Source: Thiohalocapsa sp. ML1
GTDB lineage: Bacteria > Pseudomonadota > Gammaproteobacteria > Chromatiales > Chromatiaceae
NCBI RefSeq assembly: GCF_001469165.1
Contig: NZ_JABX01000022.1
Coordinates: forward strand, 1 to 64,000
Direction of reading: 5' to 3'
DNA length: 64,000 bases
Below the pieces are notes generated by a model. The model was not told where the DNA came from. It searched no databases and saw nothing but the letters and a program-made list of their open reading frames with translations. Position numbers and translations under genes: made by a program. Numbering within the stretch: position 1 is the first letter of the stretch; each line of letters starts with the position of its first letter. Positions 43,916-53,202 of the stretch are shown here, in pieces.

Positions 43916-45469
43916 ATGAACCCGATCCAGCTCAGCCTATTCGTCAGCCGTCTCACCGCCGTTTGCGACGAGATGGCCGCGGTGCTTTGCCGCGCCGCGC
44001 TGTCGCCGAACATCCGCGACCGGCTCGACTTCTCCTGCGCCGTGTTCGATGCCGGCGGCGCGCTCTGCGCCCAGGCCGCGCACATCCCCGTGCACTTGGG
44101 CAGCATGGCCTACGCGATGGCGGATCTCGTCGCGCGGTTCGACTGGGCCGATGGGGACATGGTCATCGTCAACGACCCCTTTCTCGGCGGCACGCACCTG
44201 CCGGACGTGACGCTCATCGCGCCGGTGTTTGCGGCGGGCGCGCTCGCCGGCTTCGTCGCGAACCGCGCGCACCACGCGGACATCGGCGCCAGCACGCCGG
44301 GCTCCATGCCCATCTCGGCGCGGCTGGACGAGGAGGGCGTGGTGATCCCGCCGAGCCTGATCCTCCGCCGCGGCGCGCAGGACGCCGCGCTGCTCGGGCG
44401 CATCACCGGCGCCACGCGCAACCCGAGCCACGCCCGCGGCGACTTCTTCGCGCAGATCGCCGCGAACCGCGCCGGGCGGGCGCGCGTCGCCGGGCTCGTG
44501 GCCGCGGGGGGCTTGGACGCCTTCCGAGCCGGCCTCGCGGCCATGAACGACTACGGCGAGCGCCTCGCCCGCTCGGCCATCGCGGCCATCCCGGACGGGC
44601 GCTACTGCTTCGACGACCTGCTCGACGACGATGGCCAGGGCCACACCGACATCCCGATCCGGCTCGCGCTCAGCGTGCGCGGCGACAGCGCCCACTGCGA
44701 CTTCACCGGCACCGCCGAGCAGGTGCCGGGCAACGTCAACTGCCCGCTCGCCGTGGCCGCGGCGGCGGTGTTCTATAGCTTTCGGTGCCTGATGCCGGCG
44801 GAGACGCCCGCCTGTGCCGGCGCGCTGCGCCCCATCACGCTGCACGCGCCGGCGGGCTGCCTCATCAACGCCCGCCGGCCGGCCGCGGTGGCGGCCGGCA
44901 ACGTCGAGACCAGCACCCGCATCGTCGACGTCGTGCTCGGCGCCCTGGCGCAGGCCGAGAACGACACCTGGCACGGCCGCATCCCGGCCGCGAGCCACGG
45001 CAGCATGAACAACCTCGCCATCGGCGGCGTGCACGACGGCCAGCCCTGGGACTACTACGAGACCATCGGCGGCGGCATGGGCGCGGGCGCGAGGGGCGGC
45101 GGCCTCTCCGCGGTGCAGACGCACATGACCAACACGCTGAACACGCCGATTGAGGTCATCGAATCGCGCTTCCCGCTGCGCGTCACGCGCTACGCCATCC
45201 GCCGCGGCTCCGGTGGTGCCGGCGCCCGCCCCGGCGGCGACGGGCTGATCCGGGAGCTGGAGGCCCTGGCCCCGGCGCACGCAACCCTCATCGGCGAGCG
45301 CCGCGGCCATGCGCCCTGGGGCCTCGCCGGCGGCGCGCCCGGCGCGACCGGCACGCAGCACCACAACGGCCGGCCGCTGCCCGGCAAGGTCGCGTTGGCG
45401 CTAGCACCCGGCGACCGGCTCGGCATCGAGACGCCGGGCGGCGGCGGCTACGGCGCGAAAACCACGTAG
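43916..45469 (+). CDS. Hydantoinase B/oxoprolinase-type protein (HyuB)
   Basis: 517 residues from MNPIQLSLFVSRLTAVCDEM. Typical motifs: LSPNIRDRLDFSCAVFDAGG, AHIPVHLGSMAYAM, DPFLGGTHLPDVTLIAPVF, ANRAHHADIGASTPGSMP, and GTAEQVPGNVNCPLAVA. HyuB partners with HyuA in ATP-dependent hydrolysis of hydantoins or 5-oxoproline. No hyuA is next to it here, which is unusual. The specific substrate cannot be told. Start chosen at ATG 43916; the longer frame lacks homology. Confidence 0.9.
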   Translation: MNPIQLSLFVSRLTAVCDEMAAVLCRAALSPNIRDRLDFSCAVFDAGGALCAQAAHIPVHLGSMAYAMADLVARFDWADGDMVIVNDPFLGGTHLPDVTLIAPVFAAGALAGFVANRAHHADIGASTPGSMPISARLDEEGVVIPPSLILRRGAQDAALLGRITGATRNPSHARGDFFAQIAANRAGRARVAGLVAAGGLDAFRAGLAAMNDYGERLARSAIAAIPDGRYCFDDLLDDDGQGHTDIPIRLALSVRGDSAHCDFTGTAEQVPGNVNCPLAVAAAAVFYSFRCLMPAETPACAGALRPITLHAPAGCLINARRPAAVAAGNVETSTRIVDVVLGALAQAENDTWHGRIPAASHGSMNNLAIGGVHDGQPWDYYETIGGGMGAGARGGGLSAVQTHMTNTLNTPIEVIESRFPLRVTRYAIRRGSGGAGARPGGDGLIRELEALAPAHATLIGERRGHAPWGLAGGAPGATGTQHHNGRPLPGKVALALAPGDRLGIETPGGGGYGAKTT

Positions 45470-45564
45470 CGGCGCCGGCCTTGCCTGCCGCCGGCGTCGA
45501 TCTGTGGATCTGTGCTCGGTCTCGGACACCCGGCGGTCGTTGAACTGCGACCGCGAGCCCGAAA

Positions 45565-46326
45565 TCAAGATTCCTTGGCGCTACCCCGGCAACGGCTGGT
45601 TTCGCACGGAGTGGCCGGATAGAGCCAGAGGTGATCGAGCGCGATCGGCTCCATCGGCGTCCCCGAGAGCGTGAACGAGCGCCTATGGACGGATCGGAAC
45701 ACCTGCTCGCCAATACAGGTCATCGCCACTTCTTCGAGCGTTCCCGAGGATCCGTACTGCTGCCTGCTGGTTCCCTCTAGATAGGCCGACAATCCACTCG
45801 GAAGCCAGCATCGATTGCGGACATAGCCCACCATTAGGGCGCGGTCGACCGCCCAGGCGTAGTCGCCGCGGATGTATCGTGCAAGACCCGCTTCGCAATA
45901 GACAGAGCCGACGGGATGATTAGAGTCGACCGGCTTGCATTCGACGAATATCCCCGCAAAAATCGTATTGGTCGCCGGGATGCTGCCGCGCAACGGATAG
46001 AAGGTCAAATCGGGCTGCAGGTCAAGACTGCGGCCGTCGTAACTGCGCAATGCGCCATCGCGACCGCCGAAGCTGAGCTGCGAGAAGCCCGCCACGGGTT
46101 CGGGCTCCGCCGCGTGCAGCTCGCCCAGGATGACCTGAATCTGCTCGGTAATTTCGTCCTCCTTGGCCGAGCGCAGCGAGAACTTGCCCGCGGCGACATC
46201 GCGCAGCAAGACCTGCCACGCGTGACTCAGCGCGCGCTCGACCAGCATCATCAGAAATTCGGGAATCGCACTGACCCTTTGCGGCGGTCCGGGCCTTTGC
46301 CAGCTCCCTGTCATCAGACCGCTCAT
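45565..46326 (-). CDS. Putative PD-(D/E)XK restriction endonuclease of a three-gene cassette
   Basis: 253 residues. A nuclease-like core is visible: an acidic helix AKEDEITEQIQVILGEL (E57), D106 in LDLQPDLTFYP and E129-x-K131 in GIFVECKPVD, in the PD-(D/E)XK order. YIRGDYAWAVDRALMVGYVR follows as a helix-strand unit. I know no named family. Its ATG overlaps the methylase stop as ATGA, so production is translationally coupled. By context it should cut DNA that the methylase does not protect; this is inference. Confidence 0.7.
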   Translation of the reverse strand: MSGLMTGSWQRPGPPQRVSAIPEFLMMLVERALSHAWQVLLRDVAAGKFSLRSAKEDEITEQIQVILGELHAAEPEPVAGFSQLSFGGRDGALRSYDGRSLDLQPDLTFYPLRGSIPATNTIFAGIFVECKPVDSNHPVGSVYCEAGLARYIRGDYAWAVDRALMVGYVRNRCWLPSGLSAYLEGTSRQQYGSSGTLEEVAMTCIGEQVFRSVHRRSFTLSGTPMEPIALDHLWLYPATPCETSRCRGSAKES

Positions 46327-49319
46327 GGCTGGGCACGCTCCTCCAGCAGGGCGCCGTACTGCCAAACGAGATCCGAGGCCAAGAGCCGCGCCTGAGTCTG
46401 GGTCCAGTACCGGTAACGATCCAACAGACCCACGACCAGGCAGGGCTCCCGATCATCGAGCACGGTGATGCGGCTGGCCGCCAGATCGTCGGCGGCCTCG
46501 ATCCAGCGGGACGGCAGCCGGGGGGGAAGCGGTCGGCCATTCAGTGACACGCCGAGGAGGCGCCACGGCAATTGACTGTCGGCGGAATCGAGCAGATGGA
46601 CCCGGACCCGGTGGCCGCCAGCGGCCAGGACGCTAGCCAGCTCGGTTTCCAGGCGGGCGCGGAAGACCTCCTTTTCCTGCGGCTTAGCCGGCGTAGTTGC
46701 ACGGTCCCTGATCGCAGCAAAGGGAGCGTGAGTGGCCAGCGTGTCGCCAATCGTTTGCCGATCGAGCTTCGATAGACCATACACTGTAGAAATGGTGCGA
46801 TCCAGCTCGGCCCAGTCCGGCTGGTTAGCCAACAGCTTGGCGGCACAAGCTTCAATGGTTTCACGCTGTGACTTCTCAAGCCTCTCCGGGGATATGAATG
46901 GAAATCCGCTGATATCGAGAACTTGAAGCACGTCTCGCTCAATGCCGAACTCTCCACTGGACATCAGGGATACGTACTCAAACACCAGGCTATGTACCAA
47001 CACCAACAGATAGCGGACGAGAAAACTGCCCTCCGGATACCCCGCGGCGGAGTAACCATAGTAAGACTCGCAGTAAGCGACATCCGAGTCGCTAACCAAT
47101 GCGCGCCCACGTGTCCTGTCGGATTGGCTCCTTTTGCGGATAAGCAAGAGAGGGGCTATATATATTCGCGGATCCCGGGGTCGATGCAGGCCACGTGGCT
47201 CATATGGTTCAAGGACTTGATCCAAGACCCGAAATGGATGGGCGGAATATCTTGCCTTCAAAGTCGGCAACCGTCGCAAGAAGCTATCGTCGCCAGAACG
47301 ATCGCCAACCCGGAATCCTTGACTGGAAAGCAACCCGCGCGTCTGCTCCCAGTAGTCTGCAATCGTGAGTGTCGTCTTGGCCTGGATGCGCTCCATGATG
47401 GCGACATCCAAGGCCGTTCCGCGATACAGGGTCTTGATGGCACTGCGCTGCCGGGTCACCAAGTCAAGGCTTACCGGTACCGCGTCGGAGGCATCGATGC
47501 GCATGCGTCCTTTGTCGTTCAGCTTGCGGTCCCATTCCGGGCTGACCAGTACGAATCGATCATCGTCGGCCGGCACCCGGTTATCGGCAAAAAGTAGGCA
47601 GAAGGGCTGATCCGTGTTTGGCCAGACCTTGGTCTGACGCAGGGATGCACCGTTGAGGATCCCGGTGATGGCGAGCGAGCGGAATACGGCGCTGCGAGCG
47701 GCGAAACCTGCATCCGTTATCTTGAACAACCAGCGACCAGCCAGGGCCAGCGCGATCCGTCCGTTCAGTTTTGCCCATTCCATCGCTCCCCAAACGAAGG
47801 GCAGATCCGGCACCCGGTCCGGGTTCCTGTAGCTGCGGGCGATGTCGCTAAGACCGCGCCGACCGGCGATAGCCCGGCAACGGGCAGTAAGCTGTCGGCC
47901 GATGGCGTCGTATTCGGGTTTGAGACTGGTCCACGGCGGGTTGCCGATGACCAGATCGAAGGCACCCTGGTAGGCCTCGGACACGTGGTCTCCCAGACTG
48001 CCGGCCATGGGTACTATGATCGCGGGGCCGGTGCCCGGATCGGCCACGTCGATCAACACACGCCCTTCCAGCTTTCCGAATCGCAGCGCGTCCACCGGTG
48101 TGGGGTCCGGATCCAGATCCAGGGCCGTCAGATAAAGTGCGAGGGCCGCAAGGGTGCGGGCATGGGCGTTGGTGTCGAAGCCGACGAGTTGTTTGTCGAG
48201 GATGACACGCAGTTCATCTCGCGTGGGTCGTTGCCTGGTCTCTTGAAAGCGCATTTCGGCCAGCTTGCGGAAACAGGCGACCAGGAACACGCCCGCGCCG
48301 CAGGCCGGGTCCAGCACCCGGGCTGCTGCGCCGGCGGAGTGCTCGTACAGTGCCTCCTGAACCATGTACTCGGCGATATGGGCCGGGGTGTAATAGACGC
48401 TGGTATCGCGCCGCGCCCCCCGGTCGAGCTGCTCCATCAGCCTTTCGTAGGTCTCGCTGAGCAGGCCGATGGGCAGATGGTTGAAATCCAGCCCCCACCA
48501 GGCCAAACGCCGTTGAGACACCCCCGCGGCGACCGGCTTGTCCAGCTCCAGGATGGCCTTGAGGGGACGCACGATCCGCTCGCCGCGAATCTGGATCAGC
48601 TGGGCGAAATAGACCGGATAATCTTGGTCCGGCAGGCGCAACAGGTCGCCGTTGAAGGTGACGTCCAGCCAGCGGTTGGTCTCCGCCAGGCTAGCGGCGG
48701 TGCTGAAGCACTCGCTCAGGGACCGCGCGGAAGGCGCAATGGCACTGCGGTGGCTTTCCCGGATGATCCCGCGACCGATCAGGTAACGGAAGAAGAGCGC
48801 CCGGCCGGTCAATGCGATGATTTCATCGGTGGAGAGGCCGTACCCCTTCAGCTCCTGGGCGGCATCCGTCATCAGCCCCAGCAGCACATCCCGCAGCAGT
48901 AGGCTGCCGGGCGGCGCCAGGTCTTCGCCTTGGGCCAGTAGAGGCAATACCGCGAGCGCATCCCCTGACTCCAGGGAGTAGGTCTTTGGCGCCGTATCGT
49001 GGTCGGGAGCGAGGTCGGTGGCGTAGATGTCCAGCCGACCGGGGCGTAGCACCCCCAGCCAGGCCGGATCGCCGCGCATAGCGAGGGTTTGACGCAACTT
49101 TCCGATGTCCACCCGATCGCGACCGGCAAGTCGGGCTTGGTCGATGACATAGAGCAGGGCGAGGGACTGCTGCTCGACCACCCCGTCAACCAGGGGTCGC
49201 TGCGCGTTGCGGATCAGGTCCGCGTACCGCAGCACCCGTGGATCGTTTCGGGCTTGCAGATCAATGCAGTCGTGCTCCGGTGCGCCGTACACCCGAAGCC
49301 GTTCGTGAAGCGCGGTCAC
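46323..49319 (-). CDS. N6-adenine DNA methyltransferase of the Eco57I/TypeIIG kind
   Basis: 998 residues from GTG 49319, which overlaps the upstream stop as GTGA. An N-terminal helical part of about 300 residues precedes the methylase core: SVYYTPAHIAEYMVQEALYE, SAM motif I DPACGAGVFLVACF (337 onward), GFDTNAHARTLAALAL and catalytic NPPW (460-463). The C-terminal 450 residues probably include target recognition (LRQTKVWPNTDQPFCLLFAD, FPFISPERLEKSQRETIEAC). Length and order resemble PglX/BrxX and Eco57I-like enzymes but without other BREX genes. Intact. Confidence 0.88.
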   Translation of the reverse strand: MTALHERLRVYGAPEHDCIDLQARNDPRVLRYADLIRNAQRPLVDGVVEQQSLALLYVIDQARLAGRDRVDIGKLRQTLAMRGDPAWLGVLRPGRLDIYATDLAPDHDTAPKTYSLESGDALAVLPLLAQGEDLAPPGSLLLRDVLLGLMTDAAQELKGYGLSTDEIIALTGRALFFRYLIGRGIIRESHRSAIAPSARSLSECFSTAASLAETNRWLDVTFNGDLLRLPDQDYPVYFAQLIQIRGERIVRPLKAILELDKPVAAGVSQRRLAWWGLDFNHLPIGLLSETYERLMEQLDRGARRDTSVYYTPAHIAEYMVQEALYEHSAGAAARVLDPACGAGVFLVACFRKLAEMRFQETRQRPTRDELRVILDKQLVGFDTNAHARTLAALALYLTALDLDPDPTPVDALRFGKLEGRVLIDVADPGTGPAIIVPMAGSLGDHVSEAYQGAFDLVIGNPPWTSLKPEYDAIGRQLTARCRAIAGRRGLSDIARSYRNPDRVPDLPFVWGAMEWAKLNGRIALALAGRWLFKITDAGFAARSAVFRSLAITGILNGASLRQTKVWPNTDQPFCLLFADNRVPADDDRFVLVSPEWDRKLNDKGRMRIDASDAVPVSLDLVTRQRSAIKTLYRGTALDVAIMERIQAKTTLTIADYWEQTRGLLSSQGFRVGDRSGDDSFLRRLPTLKARYSAHPFRVLDQVLEPYEPRGLHRPRDPRIYIAPLLLIRKRSQSDRTRGRALVSDSDVAYCESYYGYSAAGYPEGSFLVRYLLVLVHSLVFEYVSLMSSGEFGIERDVLQVLDISGFPFISPERLEKSQRETIEACAAKLLANQPDWAELDRTISTVYGLSKLDRQTIGDTLATHAPFAAIRDRATTPAKPQEKEVFRARLETELASVLAAGGHRVRVHLLDSADSQLPWRLLGVSLNGRPLPPRLPSRWIEAADDLAASRITVLDDREPCLVVGLLDRYRYWTQTQARLLASDLVWQYGALLEERAQP

Positions 49320-49771
49320 GGGCTTGCCCGGCCAACGCCGCCCACCAGGGGCAACTCCCGCTGGGGCGGAAGGACGCCCAGATAGCGGTCGATGCATTCC
49401 CGTTCCCGTGCTAAGTCAATGACCCAGCCGGCTTCGGTGATCGCCTGATCGGGCACGGGACGGGCGGCGCCGTCGACCAAGGGCACAAACAGCCAGTCGC
49501 CCGCGCCCGTCGCCCGCGGGGCCGAGAGATACGCGTGGATGGCCGCGGAGGCGTGTGCGAGCTGGGCGCCTCGCGCGCCGAGCTGGTCGTCCAACGTGCG
49601 CAGGACCGCAAAGGTCAGGAGGTCAGCCCGGCTGAAACGGCGTGCGCAGCGTTCCCGAGAGGGGATGCCGGAGAAGGGAGGCAGCCCCACCCAGCCGTGG
49701 ACACGGGAACGGCTGACCCCGCCGAGGGCCGCGCAGACGTCTTTCACCGTAAACGAGTGCCGGGCGGACAT
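49316..49771 (-). CDS. MerR-like DNA-binding protein, first gene of the methylase cassette
   Basis: 151 residues. The N-terminus SFTVKDVCAALGGVSRSRVH with ARRFSRADLLTFAVLRTLDD resembles a MerR-type winged helix; the rest (LFVPLVDGAARPVPDQAI) is a small alpha/beta tail. It precedes and overlaps the methylase gene. A perfect inverted repeat lies just upstream (49794-49817), so autoregulation of the cassette is likely. It may instead aid sequence recognition. Family call moderate. Confidence 0.7.
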   Translation of the reverse strand: MSARHSFTVKDVCAALGGVSRSRVHGWVGLPPFSGIPSRERCARRFSRADLLTFAVLRTLDDQLGARGAQLAHASAAIHAYLSAPRATGAGDWLFVPLVDGAARPVPDQAITEAGWVIDLARERECIDRYLGVLPPQRELPLVGGVGRASP

Positions 49772-49793
49772 GGCTGCCTTGAAGGCGGAACAA

Positions 49794-49817
49794 ATCTGTT
49801 TGAATCCTAGAACAGAT
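49794..49817. promoter_or_regulatory. Putative operator of the methylase cassette
   Basis: ATCTGTT, ten bases, AACAGAT: perfect seven-base arms one helical turn apart (17 bases centre to centre), 23 bases upstream of the regulator's ATG. The AT-rich setting contrasts with the flanks. Confidence 0.6.
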
Positions 49818-49850
49818 GAACCGCTGGCGCCAGAACTTGCACCGCCACTA

Positions 49851-50206
49851 GGGGGCGGAGCGGGTGTTCCAGGAGATCCTGAGCGTCGACCCGGTCAACT
49901 CCCGCGCGCAGTTCGGCCTGGCCCAGAGCTGCCTCGGCCGCTGCGGGCTGGAGGAGTCGGCGCTGGCGGCGCTCGGCTTCTGCACCCCGCGCATCGGCGG
50001 CCTACTTGATGATCACCGTGTTGGACCAAACGCGGAATCTCCTGGGAGCCTTCCGGCACCCCGACGCGGAGCCCGCGGGCATGCTCATCGTCACCGAGAA
50101 CCGCAAGCTGATGCGCCCCGGCCTCAAGCGCCTGCTGGAGCGCCACGGTTACGAGTACCGGGGCCGCGAGCGGCGCGGGCTGGACGTTTGGCTGGCGCGG
50201 TTCTGA
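49851..50206 (+). pseudogene. Fragments of a TPR-type protein, unidentified
   Basis: One frame reads ERVFQEILSVDPVNSRAQFG and LAQSCLGRCGLEESALAALG, which is TPR-like. Another, from ATG 50006, reads GMLIVTENRKLMRPGLKRLL and ERHGYEYRGRERRGLDVWLA. Neither is complete and they are in different frames, so this looks like the relic of a longer gene. The parent was not identified. No other gene is supported between 49772 and 50327. Confidence 0.3.
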
Positions 50207-50327
50207 GCGCGGTTGGGCGCCGAGCCAAGCTGCACGGCCGGCATCGCGTCGCATCAGCCTGCCTTCGATTCCGCGGCCCCGCTCTGCTAGCCTTGCCGTT
50301 GCCCGCAAGCAGCCTGGAGGCAGCGCC

Positions 50328-51209
50328 ATGCCCCCGATCGCCATCGCCGCTCCCCCCGTCGTTCCCGGCCCGGACCCGGAGAAGTCGGCTGCGCCCGGCG
50401 CGGCGGACGGCCGCCGGGTGTCCGAGGCCGAGTACTGGGATGACTGGTACCACGTCTCGGACATCACCTACGAATGGAACAACGGCCGCTTGGAGGAGAA
50501 GCCGGTGTCGGACCTGGAGACGCTGCTGGTCGGCAAGTGGCTCCTGCTGCTGATGGAGCACTATCTGACCGAGCAGCCCATCGCCGAGTCGATACCGTTG
50601 GAGATGGGCTTCCGCCTGCCGCTGCCCGGCGGCGCCGTCATCCGCCGGCCCGACATCGGTGTCGTGCGCCACGACAACCCGACGCCCATCGCCGGGCGCG
50701 ACTGCTCCTATCGCGGTATCTACGACCTCTGCATCGACGCGCTCACCGATTCCAAGCCCGCCTATGCCCGGCGCGACACGGTCACCAAGAAGGCCGAGTA
50801 CGCCGCCGCGGGTGTCAAGGAGTACTGGATCCTTCACGCCAGCCCGGAGCAACAGGCCTTCTATCGCCTTACGGCGGCAGGGCTCTATGTCGCTATCGAG
50901 CCGCGCGACGGCGTGATCGAGTCCCGTGTGCTGCCCGGCTTCCGCTTCCGGCTCGCCGACCTCGACCGCCGACCCAGCTTGTTCGGGCTGCGCGAGGACC
51001 CCGTTTACGCCGAGTTCGTGCTGCCGCAATGGACCCGTGACCTGAAGCAAGCCGCTGCTAGCGCCGAGCGCGCCGAGCGTGCCGAGGCCCGCGTGGCCGA
51101 CGCCGAGGCCCGCGCCGTCGCCGAGGCCGCCGCCCGCCGCGAGCTGGAGGAGAGGCTTGCCCGGCTGGAAGCGTCTGCACCCGGCAGCGCCGAACCACGG
51201 GACGGCTGA
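50328..51209 (+). CDS. Uma2-family nuclease-like protein
   Basis: 293 residues. Family core: SEAEYWDDWYHVSDITYEWN, LEMGFRLPLPGGAVIRRPDI (the PD of the PD-(D/E)XK fold), LCIDALTDSKPAYARRDTV (D-S/K in the ExK position) and TKKAEYAAAGVKEYWILHA. A long C-terminal coiled coil rich in Ala, Glu and Arg (about 235-290) is characteristic of copies in cyanobacteria and Chromatiaceae. The cellular role of Uma2 proteins is not established; a nuclease fold is predicted. Intact. Confidence 0.88.
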   Translation: MPPIAIAAPPVVPGPDPEKSAAPGAADGRRVSEAEYWDDWYHVSDITYEWNNGRLEEKPVSDLETLLVGKWLLLLMEHYLTEQPIAESIPLEMGFRLPLPGGAVIRRPDIGVVRHDNPTPIAGRDCSYRGIYDLCIDALTDSKPAYARRDTVTKKAEYAAAGVKEYWILHASPEQQAFYRLTAAGLYVAIEPRDGVIESRVLPGFRFRLADLDRRPSLFGLREDPVYAEFVLPQWTRDLKQAAASAERAERAEARVADAEARAVAEAAARRELEERLARLEASAPGSAEPRDG

Positions 51210-51349
51210 GGGCGGTCCCGGCGGCGCGTTCGCGCAGCACAGCGGGAGCATCCGCGGCCGATGCAGATCGGGGGACTCCCCAGCCGCGGCGGACAAGCGC
51301 TTACAATGCCGCGACGAGCGCAGGCGCAACCCCCGAAGGACATCCCCCG

Positions 51350-51670
51350 ATGGCAACCCAGATCATCGAGCTGCAAGACGGCCTCCTCATCGAGGTCCAG
51401 GCCGACACCGCCGACGGTCCGCGGCAGATCTCCGGCGGCAGGCATCGCGTCGTCGACGGCGCCATCGACACGGCGCGGGAGCTGCTGCTGAAGGCGGTGG
51501 AGCCGGTGGCGTCGGTCTGGGGCGAGCTGAACCGCGACCTCAGCATCGAGGAGGTGGAGATCCAGCTCGGCCTCGGCTTCGAGGCCAGCGGCCGGCTCTT
51601 CATCGCCCAGGGCACCGGCAAGACCAATCTCAGCTTCACGCTCAAGGTGCGCCCGAAGGCCCAGGCCTGA
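51350..51670 (+). CDS. Trypsin-co-occurring domain 1 (CU044_2847-type) protein
   Basis: 106 residues, all beta/alpha small domain: TQIIELQDGLLIEVQADTAD, ARELLLKAVEPVASVWGEL and VEIQLGLGFEASGRLFIAQG, ending in NLSFTLKVRP. This matches the Trypco1 class, which comparative genomics finds next to trypsin-like proteases in conflict systems. It is 55 bases before the protease gene, same strand. It may be a sensor or adaptor; no function is proven. Confidence 0.75.
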   Translation: MATQIIELQDGLLIEVQADTADGPRQISGGRHRVVDGAIDTARELLLKAVEPVASVWGELNRDLSIEEVEIQLGLGFEASGRLFIAQGTGKTNLSFTLKVRPKAQA

Positions 51671-51725
51671 TCGCGGCGACGGGCAAACCGCACATCACGC
51701 GAGCGCGTCGCGCAGGAACCCCGCG

Positions 51726-53135
51726 ATGGACTGGCCCGGCAGCGTGTACCGGATCACGGCGGCGGACGGCGAGCCCGGCTTCGGCACCGGCTTCGTCGTG
51801 CGGCACGATGGCGACCTTGTGCTGCTCGTCACCTGCTGGCACGTGGTGCGGGACATCGGCCGGGAGCACTTGCAGATCGACGGCCTGCCTTGCGCACTCC
51901 TTTCCACCGACGGCGACGACGAGCTGGACCTCGCGCTGCTCGCCGTCCGCGGCCTGCCGGCGGCCCGCCCACTGCCGCTCGCCGCGGCCGGGGCCACCGG
52001 ACGGCGCTTCGCCACCTTCGGCTACGAGCCCACCGGCCGGCCGCTGGCGGGCGAGCTGGGCGCGCGCACCTGGCGCGACCACGCGAGCCACGCGAAGCTC
52101 CCCGCCTGGGACTTCTATCTCGATGACCGCCGCGCGCTGGAGCGCATCCGCGAAGGCTACAGCGGCTCGCCCGTGGTGGACGCGGCGACCGGCGCGGTGG
52201 TCGCGGTCATCACCCACGGGCGCGACGACACCGGCTTCGCCCTCGACATCGCCAACCTGCCGCGGGTGCATCCGCCGGCGCAGGCGTGGCTCGACCCGCG
52301 GCCCCCTGTTGCGTCCCCGGACGACGACCACGACTACCAGACCCGCCTCGAATCCGCGCTCGCGAAGCTCCTCGACCACCAGTCGCAGCTTGTCGGCGTC
52401 GCGGAGCTGCTCGCCGCGCGCACCGATCGGGTGCTGATCGGCGTCGTCGAATGCAGCGCCGAGGACTGGCCCAGCTACCTCGCCCATCACCTGCAATGCG
52501 CTCAGGCGACGGACCCTGCCGATGCCATCCTGAGCGAGGCCATCGAGCTGAACCTGCGCCGGCGCAGCGACGCCAGGGCGATCTGGAGCGCGCTGGTGGA
52601 GACCGCCAACGGCGTTAGCGCGCCGAGCGACGATGCCCGGCGCACGGCCGTCCGCGCGCTGCTCGCCGGCCCCGGGCTGCGCGTGCTCTACGCCCACGTC
52701 GACGTCCGGCTGCACGGCCGGCACCTCGCCGCGCTCATCGACGGCGCCGCCGCGGACCTGCGTGCGCTGGGCGAGCTCGGCACCGAGACTCGCGTGCTGC
52801 TGCTGATCGGCGCCGGCCGCGATCCCGAGCGCCCGCCGTTCTGGTGGCGCTGGCGCCATCGGCACGCGGTGCGGCGGCTGGACTGCTGCCACGGGCTCAC
52901 CGCCATGGCGCCGCTCACCGGCGAGGACGTGGAAGGCTGGTATCAGGACTTCCCGGCGCTGCTGCGCCACTGCCTGGACCGCGACCGCATCAAGACCGAG
53001 CTGCTGGACCTGTTCGCCGCGCAGGGCGCCGTCCGCTACCAGCGCGTGCGCAAGCTGCTGCTCGGCGACGGCGTGGCCGACCCGGGCGCGCTGCGCCGCG
53101 CGCGCCTGCGCCCCTGCGATCGCAGCGCCCGGTGA
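51726..53135 (+). CDS. Trypsin-like serine protease with C-terminal accessory domain
   Basis: 469 residues, no signal peptide. The catalytic triad of a chymotrypsin fold is visible: H39 (LLVTCWHVV), D68 (DELDLALLAV) and S146 (EGYSGSPVVD). The C-terminal 270 residues (RVLIGVVECSAEDWPSYLAH, LRVLYAHVDVRLHGRHLAAL, TRVLLLIGAGRDPERPPFWW) have the rhythm of a degenerate P-loop NTPase without Walker motifs, like the inactive-STAND regions of such systems. It should act in the cytoplasm as a triggered protease. The target is unknown. Confidence 0.78.
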   Translation: MDWPGSVYRITAADGEPGFGTGFVVRHDGDLVLLVTCWHVVRDIGREHLQIDGLPCALLSTDGDDELDLALLAVRGLPAARPLPLAAAGATGRRFATFGYEPTGRPLAGELGARTWRDHASHAKLPAWDFYLDDRRALERIREGYSGSPVVDAATGAVVAVITHGRDDTGFALDIANLPRVHPPAQAWLDPRPPVASPDDDHDYQTRLESALAKLLDHQSQLVGVAELLAARTDRVLIGVVECSAEDWPSYLAHHLQCAQATDPADAILSEAIELNLRRRSDARAIWSALVETANGVSAPSDDARRTAVRALLAGPGLRVLYAHVDVRLHGRHLAALIDGAAADLRALGELGTETRVLLLIGAGRDPERPPFWWRWRHRHAVRRLDCCHGLTAMAPLTGEDVEGWYQDFPALLRHCLDRDRIKTELLDLFAAQGAVRYQRVRKLLLGDGVADPGALRRARLRPCDRSAR

Positions 53136-53202
53136 GCCCCGGTCGCAGCCGTGCAGCTAGCCCGTGACCGTCTGAACACCCCAGCCCCGAGCACCCGCCA
53201 CC

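Noticed and set aside
46005-46775. Short frames on both strands within the methylase and nuclease genes
   Set aside because: Low-complexity shadows without motifs.
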